A stretch of DNA of 64,000 nucleotides, from contig NC_053139.1 of NCBI RefSeq assembly GCF_016808335.1, positions 38,188,464 through 38,252,463 on the forward strand, written 5' to 3'. This stretch comes from Panicum virgatum. Taxonomy: Eukaryota > Streptophyta > Magnoliopsida > Poales > Poaceae. Shown piece by piece: positions 50,674-63,251 of the stretch; position 1 is the stretch's first letter; each line of letters begins with the position of its first letter. The notes beneath the pieces are model-generated. The model had not been told where the DNA came from. It saw nothing but the letters and a program-made list of their open reading frames with translations, and did no database searches. A program made the position numbers and the translations under genes.

Positions 50674-53645
50674 ATGGTGAAACTCACAGATAAATCTACA
50701 GTTAGTGAAGAAAAACAGATTCATGTTCCTAAAGATAAGCTCAAAGAAGAACAAAAGAAGCAATATGAAGAGCTGGTAGAGAAATTCAAACGTAAATGCC
50801 TCAAGTCGTACAGCGTCAACAGATCTGGTGAGGTGATCAAGAAGTTTAATCTTCCATCTTTCCAGCCATTGACAGAGGCTCAACATGAAAGCAAGATGAT
50901 AGACGCAGTTGGCCAGGCTGTGGCACAAGCCTTCATCAAGAGTGCAACAGTCATGGGCAATACGGCGCACAACGCAGTGGTCAAGACTTTTGCTGAAGGC
51001 ACGTTACAAGGGTGCATGAGTCCTTGCTATATACAACCAGATCAGATGCAATATACTCCCTTGGAGGTGTCTATGGCAGTAGCCCTGTCGGCTCAAAATA
51101 GCCAGGCAGGAACAAGTAACAGTCAAACTCCACCCCAGATGACTACTGCAACATCGGCGGGTACGGCAGATCCTATCTACACAACCACGCCGCCGATTGC
51201 TACAACTGTGCAAGGTGGATCTGCGTCCGTATTTCCTAAATGATGGGATCCTGCTACTGGGTATGGTATGCATCCGGATTTCTTTTCTACGCCACCCAAG
51301 ATGCAGTTTAATGCATCGGCTTATCAGCCGATAGCCTCTCAGCCTGATCAATCGGCCGTTCAGCCGATGGGTGCACAACAGGATGCACTGGCAACACAGC
51401 TGAATGCACAAGGCGCATGGAGTCCATAACAGATGACACAAGTTAATGCATCGGCGCCACCGCCGATGACCCCGCAGCAGCGTCTTGCTATCCTGCTCCA
51501 GCCCCAGTCTCCTTCAGAAGTGTTGTTGTCGCAATCTCCGTATCAGAAAGGAATCAACTGGGTATTCCACAATCAAGCAACCAGACAGATACGGTGTGTC
51601 AATATGCCGTACATGGATATTACTGGTCAACAATCGGCTAACCCATCAGCTACACAGCCGACAATGACTCAGGAGACACCTAATCGGATAGCTCAGCAAG
51701 CCCAACAGATGCAATCGGCTGGACAGCCGATGAACCATGTAGCTCAGCAACTTGCAATGATGACCAATGCAGCGAACACAGTTTCCCCTCAGCAAATACC
51801 AATAGTTGAGCCGCAAGTTGATTGGAGCACAAAGATAGCTGAAGTGATGAGGGAGCAGTTTGGTTTGAGGCCAAAACAACAATCCGTTATGTACAAGACT
51901 CCCTATCCTCTGGCTTATGATCAGATTCCTCTCCCACATAAGTACAAGATGCCTGACTTCACGAAGTTCTCAGGGTAGGGAGAAGTTTCTACGATGGAAC
52001 ATGTTAATAGGTTCCTTCTACAGTTGGGAGAAGCGGGCAACCAGGATGCACTCAGAGTCTGTTTGTTCTTCTTGTCTTTGTCTGGATCGGCCTTTGCTTG
52101 GTTCACTACTTTGCCAGCAAACTCCATATTATATTGGGCCGATCTAGAGAGACAATTTCATTAGTTCTTCTTCTCTGGTATAACTGAGTTAAAGTTGACC
52201 AATTTGACCGGCTTGAGATAAAGAAACGATGAATCGGTTGCTACTTTTATCCAAAGGTTCAGAGATGTCAAGAACCGATGTTATAGTTTGGTTATGTCCG
52301 ATCAGCAGTTGGCCGATGCAGCATTTAATGGACTCTTGCCGCACATTAAAGATAAATATGCATCGCAGGAGTTTGAAAGTATTAGCCGGATCGCAAGTCG
52401 GATGACAGGAGAGACTCGATCCTACGAGTCCAGGAAGCCTTTTCAGAAGAAGATCAACTATATGGAGTATTCTGCTAATGATGAGTCTGAAGAGGAGCAA
52501 GAAACGGTCGCACCGGCTGAGTGGATACAGAACAATAAAAAGCCGGTGACGTGTCCGTTTGGAAAGAAAGAGCCGGAGTCGTATGGGTTCGACATCACCA
52601 AAGCCGACAAGATTTTTGACTTGTTATTGTCGGAAGGGTTGATCAAATTGAAGCCATATCACAAGATTCCATCGGAGGACGAGCTCAAGAATATAAAGTA
52701 CTGCAAGTGACACAACACCACATCGCATGATACAAATGAGTGCAAGCTCTTCCAACAGTAGATTCAGATGGCTTTCGAACAAAGGAGATTGAAATTTGAG
52801 GCTCCCAAGAAGACAATAAAGATCGACGGACATCCTTTCACCACAAACATGGTTGATGTGGCCAGAGATGAAGGTTCTTCTCAAGTTAAGATTCTGACGT
52901 CATCATCGGCCAAGAAATCTGGAGTTGTTGATCCTAAAGCGCAGATAGCGGGCGATGAGGTCAAAGGAAAGGATCCAATGAGGGATGCTGAACGTTTATC
53001 GGCACCACGTAGATGTGTAACGTCTCAAATGCTATTGAACAAGTTTCAGCGTGATCGTGAAAGGCGACAGCGTAGAGAAGAAGAGGAGCGACGCGAGCAA
53101 GATCATTGGAGGTGTCCTTTCTTTGTCTACTGCTGGGAAGACGGGTTGATATTGCCATCGGCATATGATTGTCCCGAATGCAATGGTCAAGGCAGCCGAT
53201 CATATGAAAGGTCGCGTCATGAGCCCTATCGGCGTGAGCGCACTCCTGTGCATGATCGGCTAGGAAAAAGAGTATCAGTGCATGATCGACTGGGGGGCAG
53301 GACAATGCTACGTGATCCTACTGGGAGAAGAGTGCCTGTACACGATCGGCTAGAACAGGTGGCCGATGACAGAGTACAAGATGATCAGCCGATGCGGAGA
53401 GATCCAGAACATGAGCCTGATCGCACGGATCAATCTCAATGGTGCCCAGGGGGTTTGACTAGGTCTCATAAGCGACATATTCAGAGGTTACGCCGGCTGG
53501 AGATCATTGAGGAAGAACAAGAACAGACTCTGAACAAGAAAAGAATCAAATCACAAGTCTGGCGTGTCAAGGCTAAGGCTGATGGTGAATCGGCCAGTAA
53601 CAGTTCTACACCGATCCAAGCAGTCGGTTCTTCAGAAAGTTCCTG
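50674..53645 (+). pseudogene. Tat Gag, interrupted by stops
   Basis: Starts ATG 50674 (MVKLTDKSTVSEEKQIHVPK). Coding-looking sequence continues through TGA (51241), TAA (about 51427), TAG (51976), TAG (about 52162), TAA (about 52219), TGA (52708) and TAG (about 52759). Recognisable blocks: EQFGLRPKQQSVMYKTPYPL, the Gag core LEFQRFRDVKNRC-like region near 52255, the C-terminal CPFFVYCWEDGLILPSAYDC with CPEC (about 53115-53175), and repeated VHDRLG units (53250-53350). Most stops fit CAG/CAA to TAG/TAA or TGG to TGA, meaning C-to-T changes on one or other strand. No functional Gag is expected. Confidence 0.8.
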
Positions 53646-56600
53646 ATGGATGAGTTCCTAGAGGAAGAAGGAAAGTTGGGGCATAGGTTTACGTCGGCCG
53701 ATTTACTAGAGGAAATTGACATCGGAGATGGTGATAGACCGAGGCCGACGTTTATTAGCGCCAACTTGGATCCCAAATACAAGCAGGAACTGAAAAGTTT
53801 ATTAAGAGAGTACAAAGATTACTTTGCTTGGGAATATTATGAGATGCCTGGCTTGTATAGATCTATTGTGGAACATCGTTTGCCTATAAAACCGTGATAT
53901 CGGCCATATCAACAAGGAGCGAGGCGATGTAATCCTAAGATTTTGCCAGATATAAAGGCCGAGATTACACGGTTAATTGAAGCTAATTTTATTCGGCAGT
54001 TTCGTTATGCTGAATGGATTTCTAATGTGGTTCCTGTTTACAAGAAGAATGGCAAACTACGAGTGTGCATTGATTTCAGGGATCTCAACAAAGCTACGCC
54101 GATGGATGGTTACCCTATGCCAGTAGCTGATATGTTGGTAGATGCTGCTGCTGGGCACAAAGTGATCAGTTTTATGGATGGTAATGCTGGATACAATCAG
54201 ATTTTTATGGCGGAAGAAGACATCCACAAGACTGCGTTCAGATGTCCAGGACATCTCGATTTATTCGAGTGGATAGTCATGACCTTCGGATTAAAAAATA
54301 CCGGTGCTACGTACCAGAGAGCCATGAATTATATCTTTCATGAACTCATCGGCAAAATTGTAGAGATATACATTGATGACGTGATTGTGAAGTCAAAGGG
54401 GCACCAAGAACATTTGGTCGATCTGTGTAGAGCTCTGGAATGCACCAGAAGACATGGTTTGAAGATGAATCCAAACAAGTGTGCTTTTGGTGTATCAGCT
54501 AGCCAATTCTTGAGTTTTATGATACATGAACGAGGAATTGAAATTAGTCAGAAGACTATATCAGCTATCGACAAAGTTGAAGCCCCTACAACGAAGGTTG
54601 AACTTCAGTCATTGATCGGCAAGATTAATTTTATTCGAAGATTTATATCTAATCTGTCGGAAAAAATTCAGTCATTCAGTTCTTTACTGAAGTTGAAGGC
54701 CGATCAGGAATTTGTATGGAGAGAGGAACATCAAAAGGCATTGGATGAAATCAAACATTATCTGGTAAATCCTCCGGTGTTAGTTTCTCCCCAAAAGCAC
54801 AAGCCGTTTAAATTGTATTTATCGGCTGATGAGCGTGCTATCGGATCGGCCCTTATTCAAGTATTTGAAGGAAAAGAAAGAGCTATTTATTTTGTGAGCA
54901 GAAGATTGCTGGATGCTGAAACTAGGTATTCTCCTGTCGAGAAATTGTGTCTTTGCTTATACTTCTCCTGTACCAAGCTTAGACATTATTCATTATCGGC
55001 TGAATGTGTTGTTGTGAGCAAAGATGACGTTATTAGATATATACTCTAGTTGCCGATTTTAAAAGGGAGAATAGGGAAATAGATTTTGGCATTGTCAGAA
55101 TTTGATTTGAGATATGAATCGGCTAAAGCAGTTAAGCGTCAAGCCGTAGCCGATTTTATTGTGCAACATTGTGAACCAGAGCTAAACATGATAGATCTTA
55201 TTCCTTGGACTTTATTCTTTGATGGATCTTCATGTGGGAATGGTTCTGAAATTGGTGTGGTGCTGATTTCACCTCAGGGGGCAAATTTTGAGTTCTCATT
55301 TCCGATTGAAGCCTCTGCAACCAATAATCAAGCTGAGTATCGTGCTATTCTCAAAGGAATTCAATTACTTTGAGAAATCAAAGCTGATGTTGTTGAGATT
55401 TTTGGAGATTCTATGCTGGTGATTAATCAGTTAGTTGGGGACTATGAATGCAAAGATGATATTTTATAATTATATCATGAAGAATGTCTCCGGCTGCTGA
55501 AAGAATTAAAGAAGGTAACCATCGAGCATGTTCCCAAATTTCATAACAGTAATACAAATCGGCTGGCTCAGCATGCTTCAAGGTATCGGCCGATGGAAAG
55601 AATAATGGCCTCGGAGTTAACAGCCGATGACTGGAGGAAAGAGATTATTGATTATTTGAAAGATCCATCCAAAAAAGTGAACAGAAAAATTAGATTCCAG
55701 GCAATCAAGTATGTATTATTGGAGAAAGATTTATATTATCGGACGATTGATGGAGTTTTGCTCAAATGCATCGATAAAGAAGAAGCTAAGGTATTAATGG
55801 GTGAAATTCATGAAGGGGTCTGTGGATCCCATCAATCGGCCTATAAGATGAAATGGGTGATTAGGAGGAATGGATATTTTTGGCCGACGATATTGGAAAA
55901 TTGCTTCACATATTATAGAGGTTGCCAAGAATGTCAGAAGTTTGGAAGCGTGCAAAGAGTTTCTGCGTCAGCCATGAATCCCATAATCAAGTCGTGGCTG
56001 TTTAGAGGATGGGAATTGATTTGATCTACAAGATATATCCTCCATCCAGTAAAAATCATAAGTTTATCTTGGTAGCCACTGATTATTTCACCAAGTGGGT
56101 TGAAGCAATTCCTCTGAAGAGTGTTACGTCGAAAGAGCTGATTGAATTCGTCAGAGAACATATTATCTATCGGTTTGGTATTCCACAAACCATTACTACC
56201 GATCAGGGTACTTTGTTTACGTCAGATGAATTTGAGGAATTTGCCACTGGAATGGGGATTAAATTGCTGAATTCTTCTCCATATTATGCCCAAGCTAATG
56301 GTCAGGCAGAAGCATCTAATAAAGGAGTCATCAAATTGATCAAGAGAAAGATTGGTGAGTATCCTAGAAAGTGGCATACTGTGCTTCATGAAACTTTATG
56401 GGCATACAGAATGGCCTGTCATGGTGCTACAAAGGTGTCTCCATATCATTTGGTATACGGAAATAAAGTTGTTCTCCCATGGGAGTTGAAATTTGATTCA
56501 CGGTGTGTCACGTTTCAGAATCAATTGACGGCCGATGAGTATTCTGCTCTAATGAAAGGTGAATAAGAGGATTTGGCTGGCCATCGGTTGAAGGCTCTTA

Positions 56601-56886
56601 TAAATGTTGAGGCAAATAAAGCCAGAGTTAGCCGATGGTATGATAAAAAAGTAAAAGCCAAGACCTTTGAGTAAGGGGAATTGGTTTGCAAGTTGATATT
56701 GCCGACAGGGACAAAGAGTTCAAAATTCGGCAAATGGTCGCCAACGTGGGAAGGACCATTCAGAGTAAACAGATGCGTTCCTGACAATGCTTATATTTTA
56801 GAGACACTCGAAAGGGAAGAGTATTCTAGAGCTCTTAACGGAAAATATTTGAAGAAGTATTACCCTAGCGTTTGGGTGGATGGATA
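53646..56886 (+). pseudogene. Tat Pol (RT, dual RNase H, integrase), interrupted; protease not found
   Basis: Begins with the linker MDEFLEEEGKLGHRFTSADL and passes TGA (53895). Reverse transcriptase follows: LRVCIDFRDLNKATP, SFMDGNAGYNQI, and EIYIDDVIVKSK around 54366. Then come Ty3 RNase H (KLYLSADERAIGSALIQ), TAG (55047), SEFDLRYESAKAVK, and the archaeal-type RNase H (WTLFFDGSSCGNGSEIGVVL, about 55205). TGA (55371) and a further TAA (about 55467) follow, then the integrase zinc region (YYRGCQECQKFG) and a frameshift near 56005. The integrase core has DLIYKIYPPSS, TTDQGTLFTS and GQAEASNKG, and the C-terminal part ends VWVDG. No DTG/DSG protease motif lies between gag and RT, where it is expected. 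No chromodomain. Confidence 0.82.
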
Positions 56887-57144
56887 GCCGATTAATTGAA
56901 TTATCGGTTGAATTGTTATGGCCGACACGATATGTGTCGCCCTTAGTGCAAAAAATCTACACAATCCAGATTGTTCGAATTCGGGTCAGAGTTAGTTTTT
57001 TGCCACGTCAATTGGGAAATTGCAATGGAAATTGGCAAGAAAAAGAAAATACTTCATTAATGATACTGTTTACAAAGGGGCCGATCTAAGGATCTGGCCG
57101 ACACAGCAAAAGATTGTTTCTAGGAAGATGCTACTCCTAGAAAT

Positions 57145-57939
57145 CTAATCATCGACAAAGACGCTGCTGATGACCGCCTCTATGCTGACATCTTCAGAGA
57201 TGGCGGCGGCTACCATCTCCATGTCGTCGGCGAGCTCTTCGAAGGCCCACCAGTCTTCGCTGCCCAGCGGGAAACGGAACGGTTCAACCTGCAGGAGATC
57301 GTGACCGGTCTCGAACTGGGCCGTGGCGAGGGCTACGGCAGTGCCACGGCAAACCCCATGTCCGGCGACCTCCCGAATGTGGTTGGGGATGTCCTGCAGA
57401 CGTGCGGCGAAGTTGTCGCCGCGCGCGTTCACCGACTCGGTGGCGGTGGCTGCTGCGGAGTGGAGGGTCTGAACCTGCGACTCCAGGACTGAAGTAGGAT
57501 GTCAGAAAAAGAGTTAGAAAAACAAGAGAAAGCAATGCTTCGGAAGGGGCGGCTTACAAGCAACCCTGGAGTCGGCGGCGGTGAGCTAGGCCTGGAGGAG
57601 TGCCCGATCGGATTGCACCGCCCCCAGTTCGGCGGCAAGAAACTGAGACCAGATGGTCTCCTGGGAGTAATTTTGCCGAGCTTCATCCTTCTCGCGAAGG
57701 AGCTGGCGAATGTACTCCTTGATGCCCTCTGGAACACCAGGGAAAGGGGGTCCCTCCGATTTGGAGGAACCAGAAGAAGCATTGTCACTTTATAGAAAAA
57801 AGGCAGAAAAGTTAGAGATCAAAGTTGAACAAAAGCATGGTAATCCGAATACAGAAGAAAGAAGGGCTTACTCCACGCGGCGACGGATCGCCGGCGGGGC
57901 ATTGGAAGGACCCTCATCGGGGCGCTTGGAGCCCGCCAT
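57145..57939 (-). pseudogene. Antisense spliced ORF of the Tat element
   Basis: Three exons on the antisense strand: 57872-57939 (MAGSKRPDEGPSNAPPAIRR), 57558-57787 and 57145-57488. All have GT/AG borders and phases that fit (642 nt, 213 codons plus stop). Exon 2 reads FPGVPEGIKEYIRQLLREKD and ends at a GTAAGC donor. Exon 3 reads QTLHSAAATATESVNARGDN and ends EAVISSVFVDD. One in-frame TAG at 57586-57588 (LLQA*LTAAD) breaks it, again possible as CAG to TAG. It matches the position of the antisense 'gene23'-like ORFs of Grande-type elements. Function unknown. Confidence 0.65.
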
Positions 57940-59308
57940 TGCAACAGGAAGACCTAGGATTTTTGCTGGAGAAAGAAGAAAGGAGGCTCTGTAGCTAATG
58001 GAGACTTGTTGCCGATACAAGGACGGAAGGTGATATTTATGGCCCAGTCTGGGTAAGTGAAAAGACGAAAGGTGAATCGGCGCATTGGATTTGTGCGGAT
58101 GGAAGGTGAAAGGCCAGGGGCAAAGAAGAGTTTTACCCAGTCGTATGGGGTAAGCCGTATGCATGGGGTACGAGGAATGGCTTTAAATGATGGTTGGAGT
58201 AGTTTCGGAACAAAATAAATTATTCCAAAATTGAGGGGCATGTGTTGACACCGTTTTTTGACACGTGTCAAAGAAGGTGATTTTTGTGGAGGGAAGGTGG
58301 CCGATTTGGAAGAAACCAAAAGATGCACAGGATTGGAATCGGCCGATGGAGTGCGTCCGATGAGCCAGAAGAATATGCTTTGAAGATGCTGATCCACTAG
58401 CTCTGGTATCCGGCCGATGGAGAGTTGCCGATAAAGTCAAGGAAAGAGAAGAGGATCCGGACTCTACGAAAATCTTGATGATTCGGTTGTAATATTTTAA
58501 GTAGTTTATCTTTTAAATTGTCTTTTCTTTAGAATCAAGTAATGTTTGCCGTAATCGGTTAGGACTTGATAGCGCTAGGCTATATATACAAGTTGTAAGG
58601 GACTGGAAAAACTTGATACACATCCAATACAATAAATTTTACAATTCCTTTGCACTTTTTCGGCGACTTCGCCTTTTCTCTTCTTTTTTCGACGAGTTCT
58701 TTCAAGTTGAGCAAGGACGCCTCACATTCGAGCGACTTGATTTGCTGGTGAGTTTTCGTTTTACCGAGTATATTTGAGCTTTAGCTACCGGGCGCATCGC
58801 TGTGGCTTCGTTCAAATCTATTCAAAAGTTATCGAGTTTATCTAGACTTTGACTTCTGGGCGCATCGCTGTCGTCTCGTCTAGATTTATTCACCAATTAT
58901 CGATATCGACTAGATTTGTAGGTTCTCCTATGCTTTTTGGTCATTATCATATCTAAAAACACACTAGATCGGCTTTAGGTATTGGAGTGACACCTTTGTT
59001 ATCTCAAGAGCTTGTTTAGATCTGTTTTTAGTTTCACATCATCTAAGTTACACATTCGTAGCTTAGATCTTTTCATACATACACGATCGGCTATTCAAAG
59101 CCGGTTTTGTCGTTTAGGGCATCGGCTGATTCTGCCGATGCGCTCTTTACTACGCGCTTGCATTTAATATCTTTTTGTCATCTATAGTATCGGCAAAGCT
59201 TGCCGATACGCCCATCTGAGAAATATTCGGAATCCCAGCCGATTCGCTCTCAAATTTGACTTTGTTTTCTCCCTTGTCAATTCAAGGTCAAATTGACAAG
59301 CACGCTTG

Positions 59309-62300
59309 TGTAACACCTCAGGTGTTTAAAAATAATTAGCAAGGTCCTTAACCATGTCATCATGCATAATCACCAAGATTAAACTAAATAATACATTTCT
59401 TGTATGTTTACAAATGCATGTGTATGTATGTATGTGTATATGTGTATGTGTGCAAGTATAGTGTGCCTTGGTAACTTTTTATAAATAACTCAAAACAATG
59501 GCTAGTAAAATGCATCTACACATCCCTAATTACAGGGTCTACAAAAGCCTAGTTGACATCATGATCAAAAATAATGATGACTCCTCATAAAATGACAAGT
59601 ATTTTTGAATCATAGTTTTAGAAAATTTAAAATAACTTTCAAACCATTGCTCAAATAAAATTTTTCCTAAAACCAAAGTGGTAAGGTTTCAAATAATGAA
59701 CAACTTTCATATTCAAAGTTTTTTGAGTTTCAGTTGAAAATTTTGAGAAGATTTTGGTCAAACCTCGCTCTCTCTCTTTCTTTCTCTCTCTTCTCTCTCC
59801 CCTCACTCTGCTCCTCTGCTTCGGCCATGGCAGAGCAGCTCGCTGCGCCCTGCCGCTGCCTGTGCCGTCGCTGCGGCCACTGCCGGCCACGAGTGCCTCT
59901 TCTGCACGCCCCCTGACCTTCCCTATCGTCCCGTCGCCGCAGCAACACGCCTCCCCCTCGCGCCGTGGCGACAAGAGAGTCCTGCCGCGCGCATGCTCGC
60001 CACCACTGCAGCTCGCCTTTCCCTCTGCCGTGCCCGACCTCTCCTCCCTTCCCTGGCTCGCCTATAAAAGGGCATGCGGCCCTCCATTGCCGCGCCCAAG
60101 ACCCGGCGCACACCCACGGCCCCGCCGCCCCGCCATTGCCGCGCCAGCTCGAGCTCCACGCAGAGCCGCTCCTCCGGCCTCCCTCTGCCCGAGCCGGCCC
60201 GGGGAACCGCTTCCCCACCTCCCACCGAGCCTCCCCAGCTCGACGCCGCCGCCCGCTCACCGCCGGAGCGCCACCGAACCGGTCCCGACGGCCGCCACTG
60301 CTCCGTGGCCGGCCCTCCACAAGCCACCCCGACCCCGATTCGACCCACCACAGGGTAGCTCTCGGTCTCCTCTTGCTCCCCCACCTCTTTCCCCTCGCCG
60401 CGGCGAGCCTAGCTGCTGGAATCGGCCGTTCCCCGTCCGCCCCCTTCTTCAACCTCCGTCCAGGGGCCTACCTGTAAATAGTTTCAGGATTTCAAGGGCC
60501 TCTGTGCAAAAAGTTCTTTTCCCTTTTTGTTTTCCAAAGCAATGAACTTGTAAAACCGATATAAATTCGTAGAAATATTTGAAAAATGCAAACTCAATTG
60601 TTCTGTGTTCCTAGTGAATAGATCTACAACTTTTGTTAGATTCACTTTTTCTTTTGCATAATAGTTTTTGCTCTATTTTAAATACAAAGAAAAGGTAACT
60701 TTTATTGTATCTCAAGTTGTATCCACTGAATGTCTACCATTTTTTGTCAGTATGTTTAATGCTATGGGAGTAGACTTGTGTGAAAATTTGGTGGTCATTT
60801 GACACTCCGAGCTATAGGATTTATGTAGGTCTTGATGTATGCCTAGGATAAATAGTTATTATTATCCAATTTGTTTTGCTATAATTCATGGGTTGAATCT
60901 TTTACAGTACATTTGGTTTGGTTCCTAGTTTCTACAGAAAAATTTTCAGAATTTTTAGTTAAATCCAACTGGACCAAATGATTTTTGGTAAGGAGAAATA
61001 CATTAAATCAAGGAAAATAGTTCCTATGCCTGGAAAAACATGATATTTTGATCATAGGTCTATTATGTTCATCTAATCACTCTGTAAAAATTTGAGGCTT
61101 GGTATCTCAGTATAATGGTCTGTATAAATTAATCTTGATCTATGCCACTATAGTTTGCTTTATTTCTCATGCCTTGTATAATGCTTAGTTAAATCTGAAA
61201 TTTTTACAGCAGCTTCATAATAGGATAATAAACACTCAGTTTAAATCTCATTATTAGTACTTGCATATTTTTGTCTATACAATTTAATCTTGATTCTAGT
61301 AGTAGCGGCTTACACTAGTTTTAATGATTAATATACTTGATGAAAATGGCTGAAAATTTGACAACAAGTTTGTACTCATGTAGTGTACTCTGCATAAAAA
61401 TTTCACCTTCAGAATTTATCTCTAGTAGCCGTTTTGTTTAATCCATGCCCACTTTTGAAAAATGGCAATTCTAAAATTACAACTCCCACTTGCTTAATGA
61501 GTTTAGTGAAATTTATTAACTACTCAATTAATGAATGCCCCTGTAATGATAGCAAGGTTATTCCATAGTTATAACTTGAGTGGTGTTGTAAATAGTTATA
61601 TACCTTTTACCATCAATACAACTCATGCATATGCATTCATGTAGATTCGACTACTCTCGCTGACGGTACGTACGAGCTGGTGCTGGAGTCCGAGAGTGAG
61701 CAGTGTGAAGCTCAAGTTAATCTAATTGAAATTGCTGAAGACCCGAACTAAGTTTCGGAAGAGCCCAAGGCTAGCTACGCTCAGGAAGGAAGCCTCGGAG
61801 CATAACCTATTACTTTCAAACTTATGCAATTTAATATTTCTATCTATTTGTGCATTTAAGTTTACAGGAGTTGATTGAAATCTTAGTTGCATGATCCTAG
61901 GTACCTATATTTGAACACTAGTATGTGTAGGTCGCTAGATGGCTATGCTACTAATTCGGTAGAAGTTGAGTGATTCCCTGTCACTCGCGAGCTTATAGGA
62001 GTTGAATGTCTACTACATGCTGCAATCATAAGGCTCACAGTGGGATCATGGGACCCCGTCGGTTTAGTGACAATGTACTAAGGCCGCAGTGTAAGGTAGT
62101 GGTCGTTAAGCGTTTGAACGTACTAACCATATGCCGAGAAATATGGTAATCAGTAAGCTTAAGTATCTGATTGGACCGGAGCGTGGGACATACCACCCCA
62201 CCGTCAGCGGGTGCAGAGTCGTCGTACTTGTAGTTGAGGGTGGTGGGCCTGTCCCGCGAAACGAGAAGAAAGGGGAAATGTTGCGTGGGTGACTTCGGTC

Positions 62301-63175
62301 CCCATGCGTGTGGGTTAGATTTGCCTTGCAAGATTAATAAACTCGATTCGAATCGTTCCACCGCTCACGGACAATGAGACTGCTTAACACTTTTGCCACA
62401 TAGAGTAAGAAGTGGAACAATGATGATGAGGAATATGGTTGAATGATAAAAAATAATTATTTTCCACCATGTATGCTATTGGATAGATGCTCACTTAGGG
62501 GGGTTAATTGAACTAGAATTTTGAAGCTAAAATCAGAAATTAAGGATTTACTCTTAGTTGCTTTTTCGATGAAACAAACACATCCAGCCAAAAGCCTTGC
62601 ATGTCTATGTAGTGGGCTAAGTATACCCATAGTCGGGTAAGCCTTGTTGAGTATTAGTATACTCAGCCTTGCTTGTGGCTCAACTTTGTTTTCAAGTGAT
62701 ACGTTTGAAGATCAGATAACTAGCTTGACTTGGCCGTATACTTTACCACCTGGTTGGTCAGTGGAGTGGGATCCGACTCCGGCCAATGATGACAATGCCG
62801 AGTGATGTCATGTACGAGCTTCATCATGACATCTTGTATCGTCGTTTAGAATTCACTTTATTTCCACTGTAGTTGAACTCTGAACTACTTTAAATTTGAA
62901 TTTCACGTACCTTTCTGAGATTTCGAACTTGGTTTGTAATAATTAAGTTAAGACTCGGTAATGTAATATATTTGTGAAATATTGTACTCTCTGGACTCAC
63001 CTTCGTGTGAGTTGCATGTAAGCTTTGGGTTTCGATCGACGCGTACATGGATTATTCGGGATTTCACCCGACAGCGCTGCCAGATTACTCCGTTTGAAGT
63101 GTGTGTTAACCCGTATTGTCTTTATGGAAAGGGTTAGCGCACTTGAGCCGGATTAATTAGGGATGTTCTGCCATA
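59309..63175 (+). mobile_element. Solo LTR of a Tekay-like Gypsy element
   Basis: 3867 bp from TGTAACACCTCAGG to GTTCTGCCATA, flanked by GCTTG (59304-59308 and 63176-63180). There is no PBS, coding or second LTR, so it is a solo LTR left by recombination between two LTRs. It shares with the left chromovirus LTR the TCACTCGCGAG word (61981-61991), GTCGGGTAAGCCTTG, the TTGAGTATTAGTATACTCAG inverted repeat (62647-62666) and the near-palindromic end (63090-63175). A GC-rich block (59750-60480) gives long ORFs on both strands that are not supported as genes. Confidence 0.9.
59415..59452. repeat. TG/TATG-rich simple repeat
   Basis: Alternating GTATG/GTGTATAT units in the solo LTR. Confidence 0.6.
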
Positions 63176-63251
63176 GCTTGGTTGACTTTCCGTGACTCGG
63201 CGAACACTTGCCCTCGGATTCCAGTGTGTTGATTTTTGCGTCAACACTGGC

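Larger units (their letters stand above)
49504..63246 (+). mobile_element. Tat-lineage Ty3/gypsy element, full length but decayed
   Basis: LTRs at 49504-50634 (1131 bp) and 58243-63246 (1132 bp once the nested solo LTR is removed) run TGTTGACACC to GCGTCAACA. They are flanked by CTGGC (49499-49503 and 63247-63251). A tRNA-Arg-type PBS (TGGCACGCCTTGTGGGAC, 50642-50659) follows the 5' LTR and GAGGGGCATG precedes the 3' LTR. It has Tat-type gag, reverse transcriptase, two RNase H domains (the second archaeal-like, a Tat hallmark) and integrase without a chromodomain. It also has an antisense spliced ORF. Many stops and frameshifts, and the apparent lack of a protease, make it non-autonomous. Confidence 0.9.
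58243..63246 (+). repeat. 3' LTR of the right Tat element, interrupted
   Basis: Left part 58243-59308, right part 63181-63246, with the solo LTR between. Rejoining the two parts at GCTTG gives a sequence parallel to the 5' LTR through GTTGACTTTCCGTGACTCGG to the end. Confidence 0.92.

Noticed and set aside
59754..60545. Long ORFs (up to 263 residues) on both strands in GC-rich sequence
   Set aside because: They lie within the solo LTR, overlap in several frames on both strands, and are Pro/Arg/Ala-rich with no domain. This is composition, not coding.
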